A DNA stretch of 64,000 nt from Aurantiacibacter luteus (GCF_001010945.1 NZ_LBHB01000002.1:1-64000), one strand, 5' to 3'; positions 30,587 through 41,844 are shown, numbered from the stretch's first letter. Translations and numbers: made by a program. Notes: a model not told the origin generated them from the sequence alone.

Positions 30587-31585
30587 ATGAAAGCCCTGCT
30601 ATCGAACGCACCCGGCGGCCCCGACACGCTCGAGCTCAGCGAGATTGACGCGCCCGTGCCCGGCAAGGGCCAGCTCGGCGTGCGCGTACTCGCCTGCGCG
30701 ATCAATTACCCGGACGTGCTCATCATCGAGGACAAGTACCAGATGCGCCCGCCGCGCCCCTTTGCGCCGGGCGCGGAGATCGCGGGCGAGGTGACAGAGG
30801 TGGGCGAGGGCGTCGAGGGCTGGCAGGTCGGCGACCGGCTGATCGCGGTGATCGGCTTCGGCGGGATGGCGGAGAACGCCGTGGTCAATGCCGCCAGCGC
30901 GGTCCGCCTGCCCGAGGGCGCGGATCCGGTGCCAGGCTCCGCACTGCTGCTGACCTACGCCACCACAATCCATGCGCTGAAGGATCGCGGCGACTTGGCC
31001 GCCGGGCAGACGCTGCTGGTGCTGGGTGCGGCGGGGGGCGTCGGGCTGGCGGCGGTCGAGATCGGCAAGGCCATGGGCGCCCGCGTGATCGCCGCCGTCT
31101 CCAGCGAGGACAAGGCCGAGGCCGCCTGCGCCGCCGGGGCGGACGAGACGATGCTCTACGGCCGCGCGCCCTTCGACAAGGAGGCGAGCAAGGCGCTGGC
31201 CGAGGCGTTCAAGCAGGCGGTCGGGCCCGGCGGGGCGGATGTGATCTACGATCCCGCGGGCGGCGACTACTGCGAGCCGGCGCTTCGGAGTATCGCGTGG
31301 GAAGGGCGCTACCTCGTGGTCGGCTTCCCGGCGGGCATCCCGAAGCTGCCGCTCAACCTGACGCTGCTCAAGAGCTGCGATGTGCGCGGGGTGTTCTGGG
31401 GCGGGTTCGCGGCGCGCGACCCGGCGGCGAACGCGGCGCATGTGCAACAGCTTATCGAATGGTGGCAGGCGGGCACCATCACGCCGCGCATCGACCGAAC
31501 CTACGCCCTGTCCGAGGGCGGCGAGGCCATCCGCCATCTGGCCGAACGGCGCGCCGTGGGCAAGGTCGTGGTGACGATGGGGTGA
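30587..31585 (+). CDS. NADPH:quinone oxidoreductase-like MDR enzyme
   Basis: The protein has 332 residues; AAGGAGATCTGAG precedes ATG 30587. It belongs to the zinc-free medium-chain reductases: CAINYPDVLIIEDKYQ, the glycine-rich VLGAAGGVGLAAVEIGKAMGA and the C-terminal GGEAIRHLAERRAVGKVVV. The structural zinc cysteines are absent. Such enzymes reduce quinones or enoyl-CoA-like double bonds with NADPH. In this operon reduction of an unsaturated acyl intermediate is plausible but not proved. Confidence 0.87.
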   Translation: MKALLSNAPGGPDTLELSEIDAPVPGKGQLGVRVLACAINYPDVLIIEDKYQMRPPRPFAPGAEIAGEVTEVGEGVEGWQVGDRLIAVIGFGGMAENAVVNAASAVRLPEGADPVPGSALLLTYATTIHALKDRGDLAAGQTLLVLGAAGGVGLAAVEIGKAMGARVIAAVSSEDKAEAACAAGADETMLYGRAPFDKEASKALAEAFKQAVGPGGADVIYDPAGGDYCEPALRSIAWEGRYLVVGFPAGIPKLPLNLTLLKSCDVRGVFWGGFAARDPAANAAHVQQLIEWWQAGTITPRIDRTYALSEGGEAIRHLAERRAVGKVVVTMG

Positions 31586-33562
<1,977 letters not shown>

Positions 33563-33566
<4 letters not shown>

Positions 33567-34858
33567 GCGCCGGAACCGCGCCCCCGGCGACCACGCGCCA
33601 GACCCCGCTGCCCGGGGCGAGCCTCGTGATGGCCATGCTGCTGCTGGTCTACATCTTCAACTTCCTCGACCGCATGATGCTGTCGATCCTCGCCGCGCCG
33701 ATCCAGGCGGAGCTGGGGCTATCGGACGGAGAGATGGGGCTGCTCGGCGGACTGGCCTTTGCCGTCCTCTATTCGACGCTCGCGGTGCCGCTCTCCGCGC
33801 TGGCGGACCGGACGAGCCGCAGCTGGGTCATCACGATCGCGCTGGTGTTCTGGAGCGGCTTTACGGCGCTTTGCGGCATGGCGCAGAGCTTCCTCCACCT
33901 CTTCCTCGCCCGCGTGGGCGTAGGCGTGGGCGAGGCCGGCGGCGTGGCGCCGAGCTATGCGCTGGTGGCGGACTACTTCCCCCCGCGGCGCCGGGCGACG
34001 GCGCTGGCGATCTACTCGCTCGGCGTGCCCATCGGCAGCGCCATCGGCGTGCTGGGCGGCGGCTACATCGCCTCCACCGTGGACTGGCGGACGGCGTTCT
34101 TCGTCATGGGCGGGCTCGGCATCCTCATCGCCCCGCTGTTCAAGCTGGTGGTAAAGGATCCGCCGCGCCCAGTATCTGTGACTGGGCCCGTCGCCGGCGC
34201 GCCCGCGCGGCAGTCGATCTGGCAGGTGGCCAGGCTGCTGGCGAGGAAGCCGACCTTCTGGTTCCTCGCTTTCGGCGCGGCGAGCAGTTCCATGCTCGGC
34301 TACGGCATCGGCTTCTGGAAGCCGAGCTACATCCTGCGCACCTTCGACATCGGCCTTTGGGAGACTTCGCTGTTCATCGGCGGCGTGCTGCTAATTGGCG
34401 GGGTATCGGGCATGTTGGCGGGCGGCGCGATCGCCGACCGGCTGGGCGGCAACCGCAAGTGGTACGCCCGCCTGCCCGCCATCGCCTTCATCCTCGGCGC
34501 GCCGATCTATGCGGCGGGTGTGCTGACCGACAACCTGTGGCTGGCGTTCGCGCTGTTCATCGTGCCGCAGGGGCTCGCCTACGTGTGGTTCGGGCCCGTG
34601 CTGACGGCGGTGCAGAACCTCGTCGAGCCGCCGGCGCGCGCGACGGCTTCGGCGCTGTTCCTGCTCATCAACAACCTCATCGGGCTCGGCGGCGGCATCT
34701 ACGCGCTCGGCCTCATCTCCGATGCCTATGCCCCGGTCTACGGCGACGAATCGCTTAGGATGTCGATCCTGACGGTGCTGCCGATCTACGTGCTCGCGGG
34801 AATCCTCATGCTGCTGGCCGCTCGCACGATCGAGCGCGACTGGGTGGAGGAGGCCTGA
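33563..34858 (+). CDS. MFS transporter (spinster-like)
   Basis: The protein has 431 residues with about 12 hydrophobic helices, coupled to the crotonase gene by ATGA. It has LVYIFNFLDRMMLSILAAPIQ in helix 1, the motif-A segment ALADRTSRSWVI between helices 2 and 3, and RVGVGVGEAGGVAPSYALVADYFPPRRR in helix 4. The last two are typical of the spinster-like subgroup abundant in sphingomonads. It sits at the end of the regulator-led operon, so it may export or import a pathway substrate or product. Confidence 0.9.
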
Positions 34859-35030
34859 CACCACGACCAACCTCGCACGGCAGGTCCCAAGGTCGATTTC
34901 GCCGGTGGGGTACGGGCCCTGTGTCACTCAACTCTGGGACAGTAGGCCAGCGAGCTTTCTAGCATGATGCAGGCCTCGGCGAGCCCGCCCTGCCCCCGAC
35001 TATCGCGACTCTGACCAATGCGCTGTTCGC
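34859..35030. other. Intergenic region between convergent MFS and modC genes
   Basis: No gene, clear terminator hairpin or repeat is seen here. The region adjoins the shortened 3' end of modC, so it could hold decayed modC sequence, but I could not trace a convincing frame. Confidence 0.4.
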
Positions 35031-35651
35031 CTAGGTCAGCGTCACCACCTGCTCGGCCAGCCGCTCCACCTCCTCGGCGGAGTGGCTGACGAGCAGGATC
35101 GGCACGGAGATCTCGTCGCGTATGCGTTCGATCAGCGCGGCGAGGCGCTCGGCCTTTTCGGCGTCGAGCGAGGAGAGCGGCTCGTCGAGCAGCAGGAAAC
35201 GCGGGGCGCAGAGCAGCGCGCGGGCGATGGCCACACGCCGCACCTCGCCGCCCGAAAGCGTCGCCGGCCAGCGATCGAGCAGGTGGCCGATGCCGAGAAG
35301 GTCCACGACCTCGTCCCGCCCGATCCACCCCGCCCGCCGCGCCAGCTTCTCGCCGTAGGTCAGGTTCGCCAGAACCCGGCGGTGCGGGAACAGCCGCGCG
35401 TCCTGGAAGACGTAACCCGCCCCGCGCGCCTCGGGCGGCAGGTCCACGCCCGCCGCGCTGTCGAACAGCACCTCGCCCGCCGCCACGATCCGGCCCGAGA
35501 TGGGGTGCAGCGTCCCGGCGATGGCGTTCAGCACGCTGGTCTTGCCCGCCCCCGATGGGCCGACCAGCGCCGTCAGCCGCGCGTTCGAGGAGAAGCTGGC
35601 GCGAATGGGCCGATCGCCCGGCTGGACCGTACAGTCGAGGTCAAAGGACAT
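35031..35651 (-). CDS. modC: Molybdate ABC transporter ATP-binding protein, short form
   Basis: The protein has 206 residues. It has a complete nucleotide-binding domain: Walker A GPSGAGKT (31-38), Q-loop VFQDARLFPHR, signature LSGGEVRR, Walker B FLLLDEPLSSLD and the switch histidine in LLVSHSAEEV. It stops right after the ATPase core (EQVVTLT), so the C-terminal TOBE/Mop molybdate-sensing domain of full ModC (about 350 residues) is absent. The start ATG 35651 overlaps the end of modB by 11 bases. It should energise molybdate (or tungstate) import with ModA and ModB, without ModC-mediated trans-inhibition. Confidence 0.88.
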   Translation of the reverse strand: MSFDLDCTVQPGDRPIRASFSSNARLTALVGPSGAGKTSVLNAIAGTLHPISGRIVAAGEVLFDSAAGVDLPPEARGAGYVFQDARLFPHRRVLANLTYGEKLARRAGWIGRDEVVDLLGIGHLLDRWPATLSGGEVRRVAIARALLCAPRFLLLDEPLSSLDAEKAERLAALIERIRDEISVPILLVSHSAEEVERLAEQVVTLT

Positions 35652-36333
35652 GGGCGCGGCTTCCCTGCGAGCGGCGAACCAGCCATTCGGACACCAGCAG
35701 CGCGCCCAGCGACAGCACGATGGAGATGACCGCCAGCCGCGCCACCGCGCCCTCGCCGCCCGGCAGTTGCAGCCCGGTGTAGATGGCAAGCGGCAGCGTG
35801 CGCGTCTGCCCGGCGATGTTGGCGGCAAAGGTGATCGTCGCGCCGAATTCGCCCAGCGATCGGGCAAAGCCCAGCATGGCGCCCGCGGCAATGCCCGGCG
35901 CGCTGAGCGGAAGGGTGATGGTGAAAAAGGCGCGGCCCGGGCTCGCCCCCAGCGTGCGCGCGGCATCGACGAGGCGGCGATCCACCGCCTCGATGGAAAG
36001 GCGCATGGCGCGCACCATCAACGGGAGTGCCATCACCGCCGCCGCCACCGCCGCGCCGGTCCAGTGGAATACCAGCGTCACACCGAAGGTCCTGTCGAGC
36101 CAGCCTCCAATCGGGCCGCCACGTCCCAGCAGCAGCAGCAGCAGCCAGCCCGTCACCACAGGAGGCAGCACCAGCGGCAGGTGGATCGCCGCGTCGAGCA
36201 GCATTCGCCCCGGAAACCGCCGCCGGGCGATCAGCCAGGCCAAGGCGTAGGCGAGCGGCAGGGTCAGCAGCACCGCGACGATACTAACCCTCAACGACAG
36301 CAGGATAATGGACCACTCGGCCGGGGTCAGCAT
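35641..36333 (-). CDS. modB: Molybdate ABC transporter permease
   Basis: The protein has 230 residues, the usual size for ModB. It begins MLTPAEWSIILLSLRVS and carries about five to six membrane helices. The ABC-interacting EAA loop is DAARTLGASPGRAFFTITLPLSAPGI, followed by GFARSLGEFGATI, a strong ModB/CysT-type signature. It starts 7 bases after the modA stop and overlaps modC, so the three are one transcript in the order modABC. Confidence 0.92.
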   Translation of the reverse strand: MLTPAEWSIILLSLRVSIVAVLLTLPLAYALAWLIARRRFPGRMLLDAAIHLPLVLPPVVTGWLLLLLLGRGGPIGGWLDRTFGVTLVFHWTGAAVAAAVMALPLMVRAMRLSIEAVDRRLVDAARTLGASPGRAFFTITLPLSAPGIAAGAMLGFARSLGEFGATITFAANIAGQTRTLPLAIYTGLQLPGGEGAVARLAVISIVLSLGALLVSEWLVRRSQGSRAHVL

Positions 36334-36340
36334 ATATGCC

Positions 36341-37090
36341 TTATGGCGAACCGAAGCCGTAGGTGGCAACACGCCTGCGTGCCGCATCGCTGCCGAGGTA
36401 GGCGGCGAACGCCTCGGCCTCCCGCCCCTGCGAACCCGCAACCAGTGCGCCGAAGTAGAGGATTCGCGGGTGGCGCGAACTGTCGATGCGCTCGATCACC
36501 CGAACACCCTGCGATGCCTGGGCATCGGTGGCATAGACCACGCCCAGCGGCACCTCGCCCCGCTCGACCAGTGCCAGCGCCGCGCGCACGTTCTCTGCCG
36601 GGACCACGCGCGGGGCGAGCGCCTGCCACAGGCCGAGATTTTCCAGCGCCGCGCGGGCGTAGCGGCCGGCGGGCACGCTCGACGTCTCGGCGAGCGCGAT
36701 GCGGCCAGCCTCCGCGTCGCGCGCGAAGGCGGCGAGCGAAACCGGGGTGGTGGAATCGCGCGGCGCGACCGCCACGAGGCCGTTGCTTGCGACGGGGAAC
36801 GGCTCGCCCGCCAGCAGCCCGCGCTCCTCCAGCCAGTCCATCCACTCGCGATCCGCCGTCAGCACGAGGTCGGCAGGCGCACCGGATTCGACCTGGCGGG
36901 CGATGGCGGGGGTCGCGGCGAACGAGAGGACGGGGCGGGGATGACCGGTGGCGGCCCAGTCGTCGGCGACGGCCTCGAGCGCTTCCTGCGTTGACGAAGC
37001 GGCGAGCACGGTCGGACCCTGATCGGGTTCCGGTGCACAGGCCGCCAGCACCAGCAGAGCGAGCAGCGCCGAAAGTTTCGGCAGGCGCAT
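36341..37090 (-). CDS. modA: Molybdate-binding lipoprotein
   Basis: The protein has 249 residues. The N-terminus has a lipobox LAAC at residue 18, so the mature protein is probably a lipoprotein facing the periplasm. VLAASSTQEALEAVADDW and GAPADLVLTADREWMDWL match the ModA segments that bind the oxyanion; serine and threonine residues (ASSTQEA, SFAATPAIA) replace the more usual SLTDA-like loop. The C-terminus PRILYFGALVAGSQGREAEAFAAYLGS is conserved in the family. It precedes modB in one operon. Confidence 0.9.
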   Translation of the reverse strand: MRLPKLSALLALLVLAACAPEPDQGPTVLAASSTQEALEAVADDWAATGHPRPVLSFAATPAIARQVESGAPADLVLTADREWMDWLEERGLLAGEPFPVASNGLVAVAPRDSTTPVSLAAFARDAEAGRIALAETSSVPAGRYARAALENLGLWQALAPRVVPAENVRAALALVERGEVPLGVVYATDAQASQGVRVIERIDSSRHPRILYFGALVAGSQGREAEAFAAYLGSDAARRRVATYGFGSP

Positions 37091-37096
37091 TAGTAA

Positions 37097-38770
37097 TCAG
37101 GCCTCCGCGGCTTCGGCCCGTCCCGCGCGCAGGACGAAGTCGGTCGCCCGGCGAACCGGGATCAGCAACACGCAGCGCACGCCCGCCGGGTCGAAGTCGA
37201 GCTCGACAGGGTGCTTCAGTTCGTGCGCCACGATCCGCTCGATAAGGTCGGTGCCGAAGCCGCGATTGCGCTGCTGCTTGACCGGCGGCCCACCGCGCTC
37301 GAGCCATTCGACCCGCACCAGCGACTCGGTCACGGTCTTCCACTTGACCGAAACGCTGCCGCCCGGCTGGCTGAGCGAGCCGTACTTGGCGGCATTGGTC
37401 GCGAGTTCGTGGATGGCCAGGCCGAGCGAGAGCGCGTCGTTGGGAGCCAGTTCGACGTCCGGGCCCTCGAGCTGCACGTCGTGGTCGCCGCCGTGGGCAT
37501 AGGGCAGCAGCTCTGCATCGACGACGGCGCGCACTGGGGTCGATCCCCAGTCCGACTGGGTCAGCAGGTCGTGCGTCGCGGAAAGCGCACGGATGCGCCC
37601 GTCGAGGCCATCGGCGAATTCATTGATGTCGTCGGCGCGGCGGCGGGTCAGCGCGATGATCGAAAGCACGTTTGCAAGCGTGTTCTTGACCCGGTGATTG
37701 AGCTCGCGCGTCAGCGAGTTGCGGATCGAGGCCTGCTCCTCGAACCAGGCGAGCGAGGCCTCGTCCTCCTGCGCCTGCTGGGTCAGCATCCGCACCAGCA
37801 GCATGAGCAGCGCGCCGACCAGCAGGCCGAAGATCAGCGTAGCGACCGACAGGCCGGAAAGCCCCGCCTCCTCGCGTGAGGTGATGACGAGCTGCCACGG
37901 GTTGTTGGCGATGGTGACCACCTGCGACACGCTGCGCACCGACGGTCCTTCGTCGGAATTGACCTGCGCGAGCATCTCACCCTCCCGCCGGTCGCCGTCG
38001 TAGAGCGTGATGCCGTAGGAGCCTGCGCCTTCCAGCTCCAGCGCGCTCTGCAGGAAGTCCTGCGCGTTGAAGGGACTGAAGATGAAACCCTTGAGCGAGC
38101 GTCCGCCGGCGGACGCCTCGAACACCGGCATGTAGATGAGGAAACCCGCAGCATCGTCTTCCCCCTCCTGCACCAGCACGATGCGGTCGGTGGCGGTGGG
38201 GCGGGCGGTTCGCTCGGCCTCCTGCATGGCGGCGCGGCGGATCGGTTCGGAATACATGTCGAAGCCCAGCGCGCGGCGATTGCGCTCGGTATCGGGCTGC
38301 AAAAAGGTGACCGGCACGGCAAAAGGGCTGTTGCCCGAAGGGCGCGGATGAAGCTGCGCGTTGCCCGACCCTTGCGAGGAGACGAGCGCGTTGAACGCCT
38401 CCTCCTGCGAGGGCCGCACGACCTGTGCCCAGCCGATGCCGTCGGCGCCGCGGTAGTCGGCATCCAGGCGCAATTCGGAAACGAAGCGGCGGAATTCGGA
38501 GGCCGGGATGTCCTCCATCGTCGAGAGCAAGGCGGCGCCCGCGCGCAGATAGGCGCTGGAGGAATTGGCGCGCCGCTCCAGCGCCGAAGCGACCGTGGTC
38601 GCCCGCGCGCTGAGCTGGGCGGCCTCGCGCTGGCTCTCGCCCCGCTCGATGGCAAAAATGCTGAGCACGGTGATCGCGGCGATCAGCACGAAGATCCCGA
38701 GCGGCATGCCGCGCGGGTAGCGCATCAGCCACCGCCTCGTGCTGCTTCGCCGGGTTAGCTGCTGCTGCAA
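37097..38770 (-). CDS. CHASE-domain HWE histidine kinase of the general stress response (PhyP/PhyK-like)
   Basis: From TTG 38770 (AGGAG five bases upstream) the protein has 557 residues; in-frame starts up to 38842 lack a ribosome site. A membrane helix (about 24-43) precedes a periplasmic CHASE sensor domain (about 44-305, with YRGADGIGWAQVVRPSQEEAF). A second helix follows (about 307-328), then the kinase core. The phosphoacceptor is H359 in ELNHRVKNTLANVLSI. The HWE signature is complete: the histidine in IHELATNAAKYGSLS and W-L-E in VEWLERGGPP. It is divergent from nepR-ecfG, as partner kinases of the PhyR response regulator often are in sphingomonads; some of these act mainly as phosphatases. 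Confidence 0.88.
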   Translation of the reverse strand: MQQQLTRRSSTRRWLMRYPRGMPLGIFVLIAAITVLSIFAIERGESQREAAQLSARATTVASALERRANSSSAYLRAGAALLSTMEDIPASEFRRFVSELRLDADYRGADGIGWAQVVRPSQEEAFNALVSSQGSGNAQLHPRPSGNSPFAVPVTFLQPDTERNRRALGFDMYSEPIRRAAMQEAERTARPTATDRIVLVQEGEDDAAGFLIYMPVFEASAGGRSLKGFIFSPFNAQDFLQSALELEGAGSYGITLYDGDRREGEMLAQVNSDEGPSVRSVSQVVTIANNPWQLVITSREEAGLSGLSVATLIFGLLVGALLMLLVRMLTQQAQEDEASLAWFEEQASIRNSLTRELNHRVKNTLANVLSIIALTRRRADDINEFADGLDGRIRALSATHDLLTQSDWGSTPVRAVVDAELLPYAHGGDHDVQLEGPDVELAPNDALSLGLAIHELATNAAKYGSLSQPGGSVSVKWKTVTESLVRVEWLERGGPPVKQQRNRGFGTDLIERIVAHELKHPVELDFDPAGVRCVLLIPVRRATDFVLRAGRAEAAEA

Positions 38771-38872
38771 TTCAACTCCTGTGCCGCCAGCGCGGCCACC
38801 CCTGTCAGCACGGCCCATCGCCCGGCTGTTGCCGGTTTGCAACTGTTACCGCGCGCACGTATCTACTAGCGG

Positions 38873-38899
38873 GGAACCGGACGGGCCCGGTTTCGTTCC
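38873..38899. promoter_or_regulatory. EcfG-type promoter, near-palindromic, between kinase and nepR-ecfG
   Basis: On the plus strand GGAAC (38873-38877) is followed after exactly 16 bases by CGTT (38894-38897), the established consensus for EcfG/sigma-EcfG promoters in Alphaproteobacteria. It lies 100 bases before the nepR start. On the minus strand GGAAC (38899-38895) with a 16-base spacer reaches GGTT (38878-38875), one base off the consensus and directed at the kinase gene. The same 27 bases may therefore drive both divergent units and autoregulate the locus. Confidence 0.8.
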
Positions 38900-38996
38900 A
38901 AGCCCACGCAATATCGCGCACCAAGCCGGGCGCCGCGTGCCCGGCGTAGGGCGCTGGCACCGTTACGGCAGCGGGGACGGGAAAATTTTACAGACG

Positions 38997-39179
38997 ATGT
39001 CTTCACCTGAAAACGACAAGAAGGTTGATAAGCCGGTGTCGAAACCCGATGTTGCCAAGGAAGGCGAGCCGGAGTGGACGACCGGGCTGAGGCGCCTTTA
39101 CGACAGCGTGCTCGACGAGCCGATGCCGGATGCATTCGCTGACCTGCTGGCCAAGCTGGACAAAGACGGGGGTCGATGA
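38997..39179 (+). CDS. nepR: Anti-sigma factor NepR
   Basis: The protein has only 60 residues: a charged disordered N-terminus, then the NepR core GLRRLYDSVLDEPMPDAFADLL and KLDKDGGR. This helical hairpin binds sigma EcfG and is displaced by phosphorylated PhyR. The ATG is at 38997; an open frame reaches further upstream, but only this start gives the family length. Its stop overlaps the ecfG start (ATGA, 39176-39179), giving equal production of sigma and anti-sigma. Confidence 0.92.
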   Translation: MSSPENDKKVDKPVSKPDVAKEGEPEWTTGLRRLYDSVLDEPMPDAFADLLAKLDKDGGR

Positions 39180-39808
39180 CCAAGGGGTCCCAGACACGCG
39201 AGCTGCCCGTGCGCAGCGACGACGACAAGCGCGATTTCAAACGGGAGCTGACGCAGGTCGTCCCGCATCTTCGCGCCTTCGCTCGTGGCTTGTGCGGCCG
39301 TCCCGACATGGCGGACGACCTGGTGCAGGAAACGCTTCTCAAGGCCTGGGCGGCGCAGCAGCGCTTCGAGCCCGGCACCTCCATGCGCGCCTGGACCTTC
39401 GTGATCCTCAGGAACGCCTATCTCACCGACATGCGGCGCAACCGCTTCCGCGGCGAGTATGACGAGACCGTGGCCGAACGCATCCTGACCGCGCCCGCCG
39501 GGCAGGAAGAGCCGATCCACCTGTCGGACCTGCACCGTGCGCTCCTCACCCTTCCGCCGGAACGGCGCGAAGCCTTGCTGCTGGTGGGGGCCGGAGGCTT
39601 TTCCTACGAGGAAGCGGCCAACATCTGCGGCTGCGCGGTCGGCACGATCAAGAGTCGCGTGGGCCGGGCCCGCGCCGCGCTTTCCAGCATGATCCAGGAT
39701 GGCAACATTCCCGATCGCGCCATCGACGACCCCACCGCCCATCGTGCCATCCTCGAGGAGCTCGACGAAGTCGCTGCCGGCCGGGGTGAATCCGCGGCCA
39801 CGCGATAG
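39176..39808 (+). CDS. ecfG: General stress response sigma factor EcfG
   Basis: The protein has 210 residues. Region 2 is LRAFARGLCGRPDMADDLVQETLLKAW through MRAWTFVILRNAYLTDMRRNRF. Region 4 is LTLPPERREALLLVGAGGFSYEEAANICGCAVGTIKSRVGRARAAL with its helix-turn-helix. The sequence is close to what I recall of EcfG proteins of sphingomonads. It directs RNA polymerase to GGAAC-N16/17-CGTT promoters, one of which lies upstream of this operon. A phyR gene, often adjacent, is not present on either side within the window. Confidence 0.93.
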   Translation: MTKGSQTRELPVRSDDDKRDFKRELTQVVPHLRAFARGLCGRPDMADDLVQETLLKAWAAQQRFEPGTSMRAWTFVILRNAYLTDMRRNRFRGEYDETVAERILTAPAGQEEPIHLSDLHRALLTLPPERREALLLVGAGGFSYEEAANICGCAVGTIKSRVGRARAALSSMIQDGNIPDRAIDDPTAHRAILEELDEVAAGRGESAATR

Positions 39809-39823
39809 GGCGATGGCGCGGCG

Positions 39824-40990
39824 ATGATCGCGGCCGACGAGGGGCAGGGGAAGTCAGACGCGACCGGTTCGCCGGCCGAGACGGCGTTCGCCAGGCAGGA
39901 ACTGCGGCTTATCTCGGCCCTCGTCGTCCTGCTGGCGATCGGCCTGTTTCTTGCCCTGCCCTTCGTGCTTTCGATCGGCTCGGTGGTCTTCCTGCCGCTG
40001 GTGGCCGGGCTGATGGTGACCATCATCCTCTCCCCGCTGGCGGACAAGCTGGCGAGCTGGGGCCTGCCCAACTCCCTTGCCTCGATCCTCGCCCTGCTGC
40101 TGATGTTCGCCGTGCTCGGCCTGGCGCTGACCGCGGTGATCACCCCCGCGATCTCGCTCTACGACCGGGTGCCGGCCATGTTCGCGCAGGTGCGCGACCA
40201 TTTCAGCGACCTGCGCCTGGCCTTCGCCTGGGTCGATCAGCTCAACGAGCAGATCGCCGAAATGAGCGGCGACAAGGGCAACGAGGTGACGCTCGCCAAT
40301 CCGTCCATGCTCGAACAGCTGGCCTTTGCCACGCCGACCGTGCTGCTGGAGACGCTGCTCACCTTCCTGCTCGCTTTCTTCATGATTGAGGCGCGTATCC
40401 GCCTGCGCCGGCGGCTGCTGCTCGACCGTGCCGAGGTCGGCTCCAGCCTCAAGGCCGCACGCGCGCTGCGCGACGTGCAGGACAGGGTCGCCGCCTACAT
40501 CATCACCGTCGGGCTCATCAACACGGGCGTGGGCGTGGTGACGGCACTTGGCGCCTGGGCGCTGGGGCTGGAGGCGCCGATCATGTGGGGCGGCCTCGCC
40601 ATGCTGCTGAACTTCGTGCCCTATGTCGGGCCGCTCGCCATGATGGTGCTGCTCGGCCTGTTCGGGCTGGGGACGGCGGATTCGGTTTTCGTCGGCATGA
40701 TCCCCGCTGCCGCCTACCTCGCCTTGCACACCGTGGAAGCCAACGTCATCACGCCGTCCATTTTGGGCGCGCGCTTCACCATGAACCCAGTGATGATCCT
40801 GCTGGCGCTGAGCTATTTCGGCTGGATCTGGGGCGTGGTCGGCGCGCTGCTGTCGGTGCCGATCCTGCTGACGCTGACGGCGCTGGTCGACCACCTTGGG
40901 CGACCCAACTTCATCGGCTTCCTGTTCGGCGAGCCATTGTTCGGCGACCACGGGCCCAAACTGGGCGTGCCGGACGAGATCAAAACCTGA
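39824..40990 (+). CDS. AI-2E family transporter (PerM/TqsA-like permease)
   Basis: The protein has 388 residues with about eight hydrophobic helices. It begins with a hydrophilic segment, then [21 protein letters not shown] and [26 protein letters not shown]. The family signature region is [45 protein letters not shown] and [33 protein letters not shown]. It lies 15 bases after ecfG and may be part of that stress operon. The family includes exporters of AI-2 and Na+/H+ antiporters; the substrate here is open. Confidence 0.9.
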   Translation: MIAADEGQGKSDATGSPAETAFARQELRLISALVVLLAIGLFLALPFVLSIGSVVFLPLVAGLMVTIILSPLADKLASWGLPNSLASILALLLMFAVLGLALTAVITPAISLYDRVPAMFAQVRDHFSDLRLAFAWVDQLNEQIAEMSGDKGNEVTLANPSMLEQLAFATPTVLLETLLTFLLAFFMIEARIRLRRRLLLDRAEVGSSLKAARALRDVQDRVAAYIITVGLINTGVGVVTALGAWALGLEAPIMWGGLAMLLNFVPYVGPLAMMVLLGLFGLGTADSVFVGMIPAAAYLALHTVEANVITPSILGARFTMNPVMILLALSYFGWIWGVVGALLSVPILLTLTALVDHLGRPNFIGFLFGEPLFGDHGPKLGVPDEIKT

Positions 40991-41000
40991 CGGCCAATCA

Positions 41001-41035
41001 AAAGGCCCGCCCCTCGCATGGAGGGGCGGGCCTTT
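41001..41035. terminator. Bidirectional Rho-independent terminator
   Basis: A perfect 15-bp stem AAAGGCCCGCCCCTC (41001-41015) pairs with GAGGGGCGGGCCTTT (41021-41035) around GCATG. A-rich sequence lies on one side and T-rich on the other. It lies between the convergent permease and superoxide dismutase genes and can serve both. Confidence 0.9.
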
Positions 41036-41067
41036 ATGTTATCGGCGAGTGGCCGGATCGGGTCGGG

Positions 41068-41679
41068 TTAGCCCGGATAGGTCCAGGCGCTGCCGCGGGC
41101 GAGGTTCTCGGCCGCGAAATCCCAGTTGAGATGGCCATCCACCACCGCGTCGAGATAGCTCGGGCGGGCGTTCTGGTGGTCGAGGTAGTAGGCGTGTTCC
41201 CACAGGTCGATGACCAGCAGCGGGTTGGCATCGCCATCGGCCATGGTCTCGGCGTCGTGGCTGTCCTCGACGGAGAGCTTGCCGTCCTTTTCCACCAGCC
41301 ACACCCAGCCGCTGGCGAAGTGGCCCGCGCCCTTTTCCTTCAGCTTGTCGCCCAGTTCCTTGAGGCTGCCGAAGCTTTCCTCGATCTTGTTGGCGACATC
41401 GCCGCTCGGGCCGACGGCCGAGGGGGCGAGCGAGTGCCAGAAGAAACCGTGGTTCCACACCTGCGCGGCGTTGTTGAACAGGCCCTGGTTGCTGCCGCGG
41501 GCCGACTTGATCACCGAGATGAGGTCCTTGCCGTCCATGTCGGTACCCTCGATGGCGGCGTTGGTCTTGTCGACATAGGCCTTGTGATGCTTGCCGTGGT
41601 GGTAGCTGAACGTCTCGGCCGAGATGGCGGGCGCGATCGCCTCGTCATCGAAGGGCAGGGGGATGAGGGTGAAAGCCAT
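41068..41679 (-). CDS. sodB: Superoxide dismutase, Fe type
   Basis: The protein has 203 residues. Metal ligands are the histidine in [15 protein letters not shown], the one in [11 protein letters not shown], and the aspartate and histidine of [18 protein letters not shown]. The spacing and the segment [14 protein letters not shown] are typical of Fe-SOD or cambialistic enzymes of Proteobacteria. It lacks a signal peptide, so it acts in the cytoplasm. It removes superoxide. It is divergent from glmM; I see no GGAAC-CGTT promoter in the spacer, so control by EcfG is not supported. Confidence 0.93.
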   Translation of the reverse strand: MAFTLIPLPFDDEAIAPAISAETFSYHHGKHHKAYVDKTNAAIEGTDMDGKDLISVIKSARGSNQGLFNNAAQVWNHGFFWHSLAPSAVGPSGDVANKIEESFGSLKELGDKLKEKGAGHFASGWVWLVEKDGKLSVEDSHDAETMADGDANPLLVIDLWEHAYYLDHQNARPSYLDAVVDGHLNWDFAAENLARGSAWTYPG

Positions 41680-41844
41680 GGGGTGGTCCGTCCTTCCTGT
41701 TGTACGGGGTCTGTCTGTCAGACCAATGCGCGAGCACGCCATGGGTTGCAACGCACGCCGCCTTTTTCGCCCGCCGCAAGGGACGTGACAACGCAGGGCG
41801 GAGGCGGCATTGAGCTTCAAGAGCCTTGCGACAAAGGGACAGCA

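Noticed and set aside
34859-35030. Possible transposase or modC remnant
   Set aside because: No frame with recognisable residues and no terminal inverted repeats could be found.
41680-41844. EcfG promoter for sodB or glmM
   Set aside because: No GGAAC-N16/17-CGTT on either strand in the spacer.
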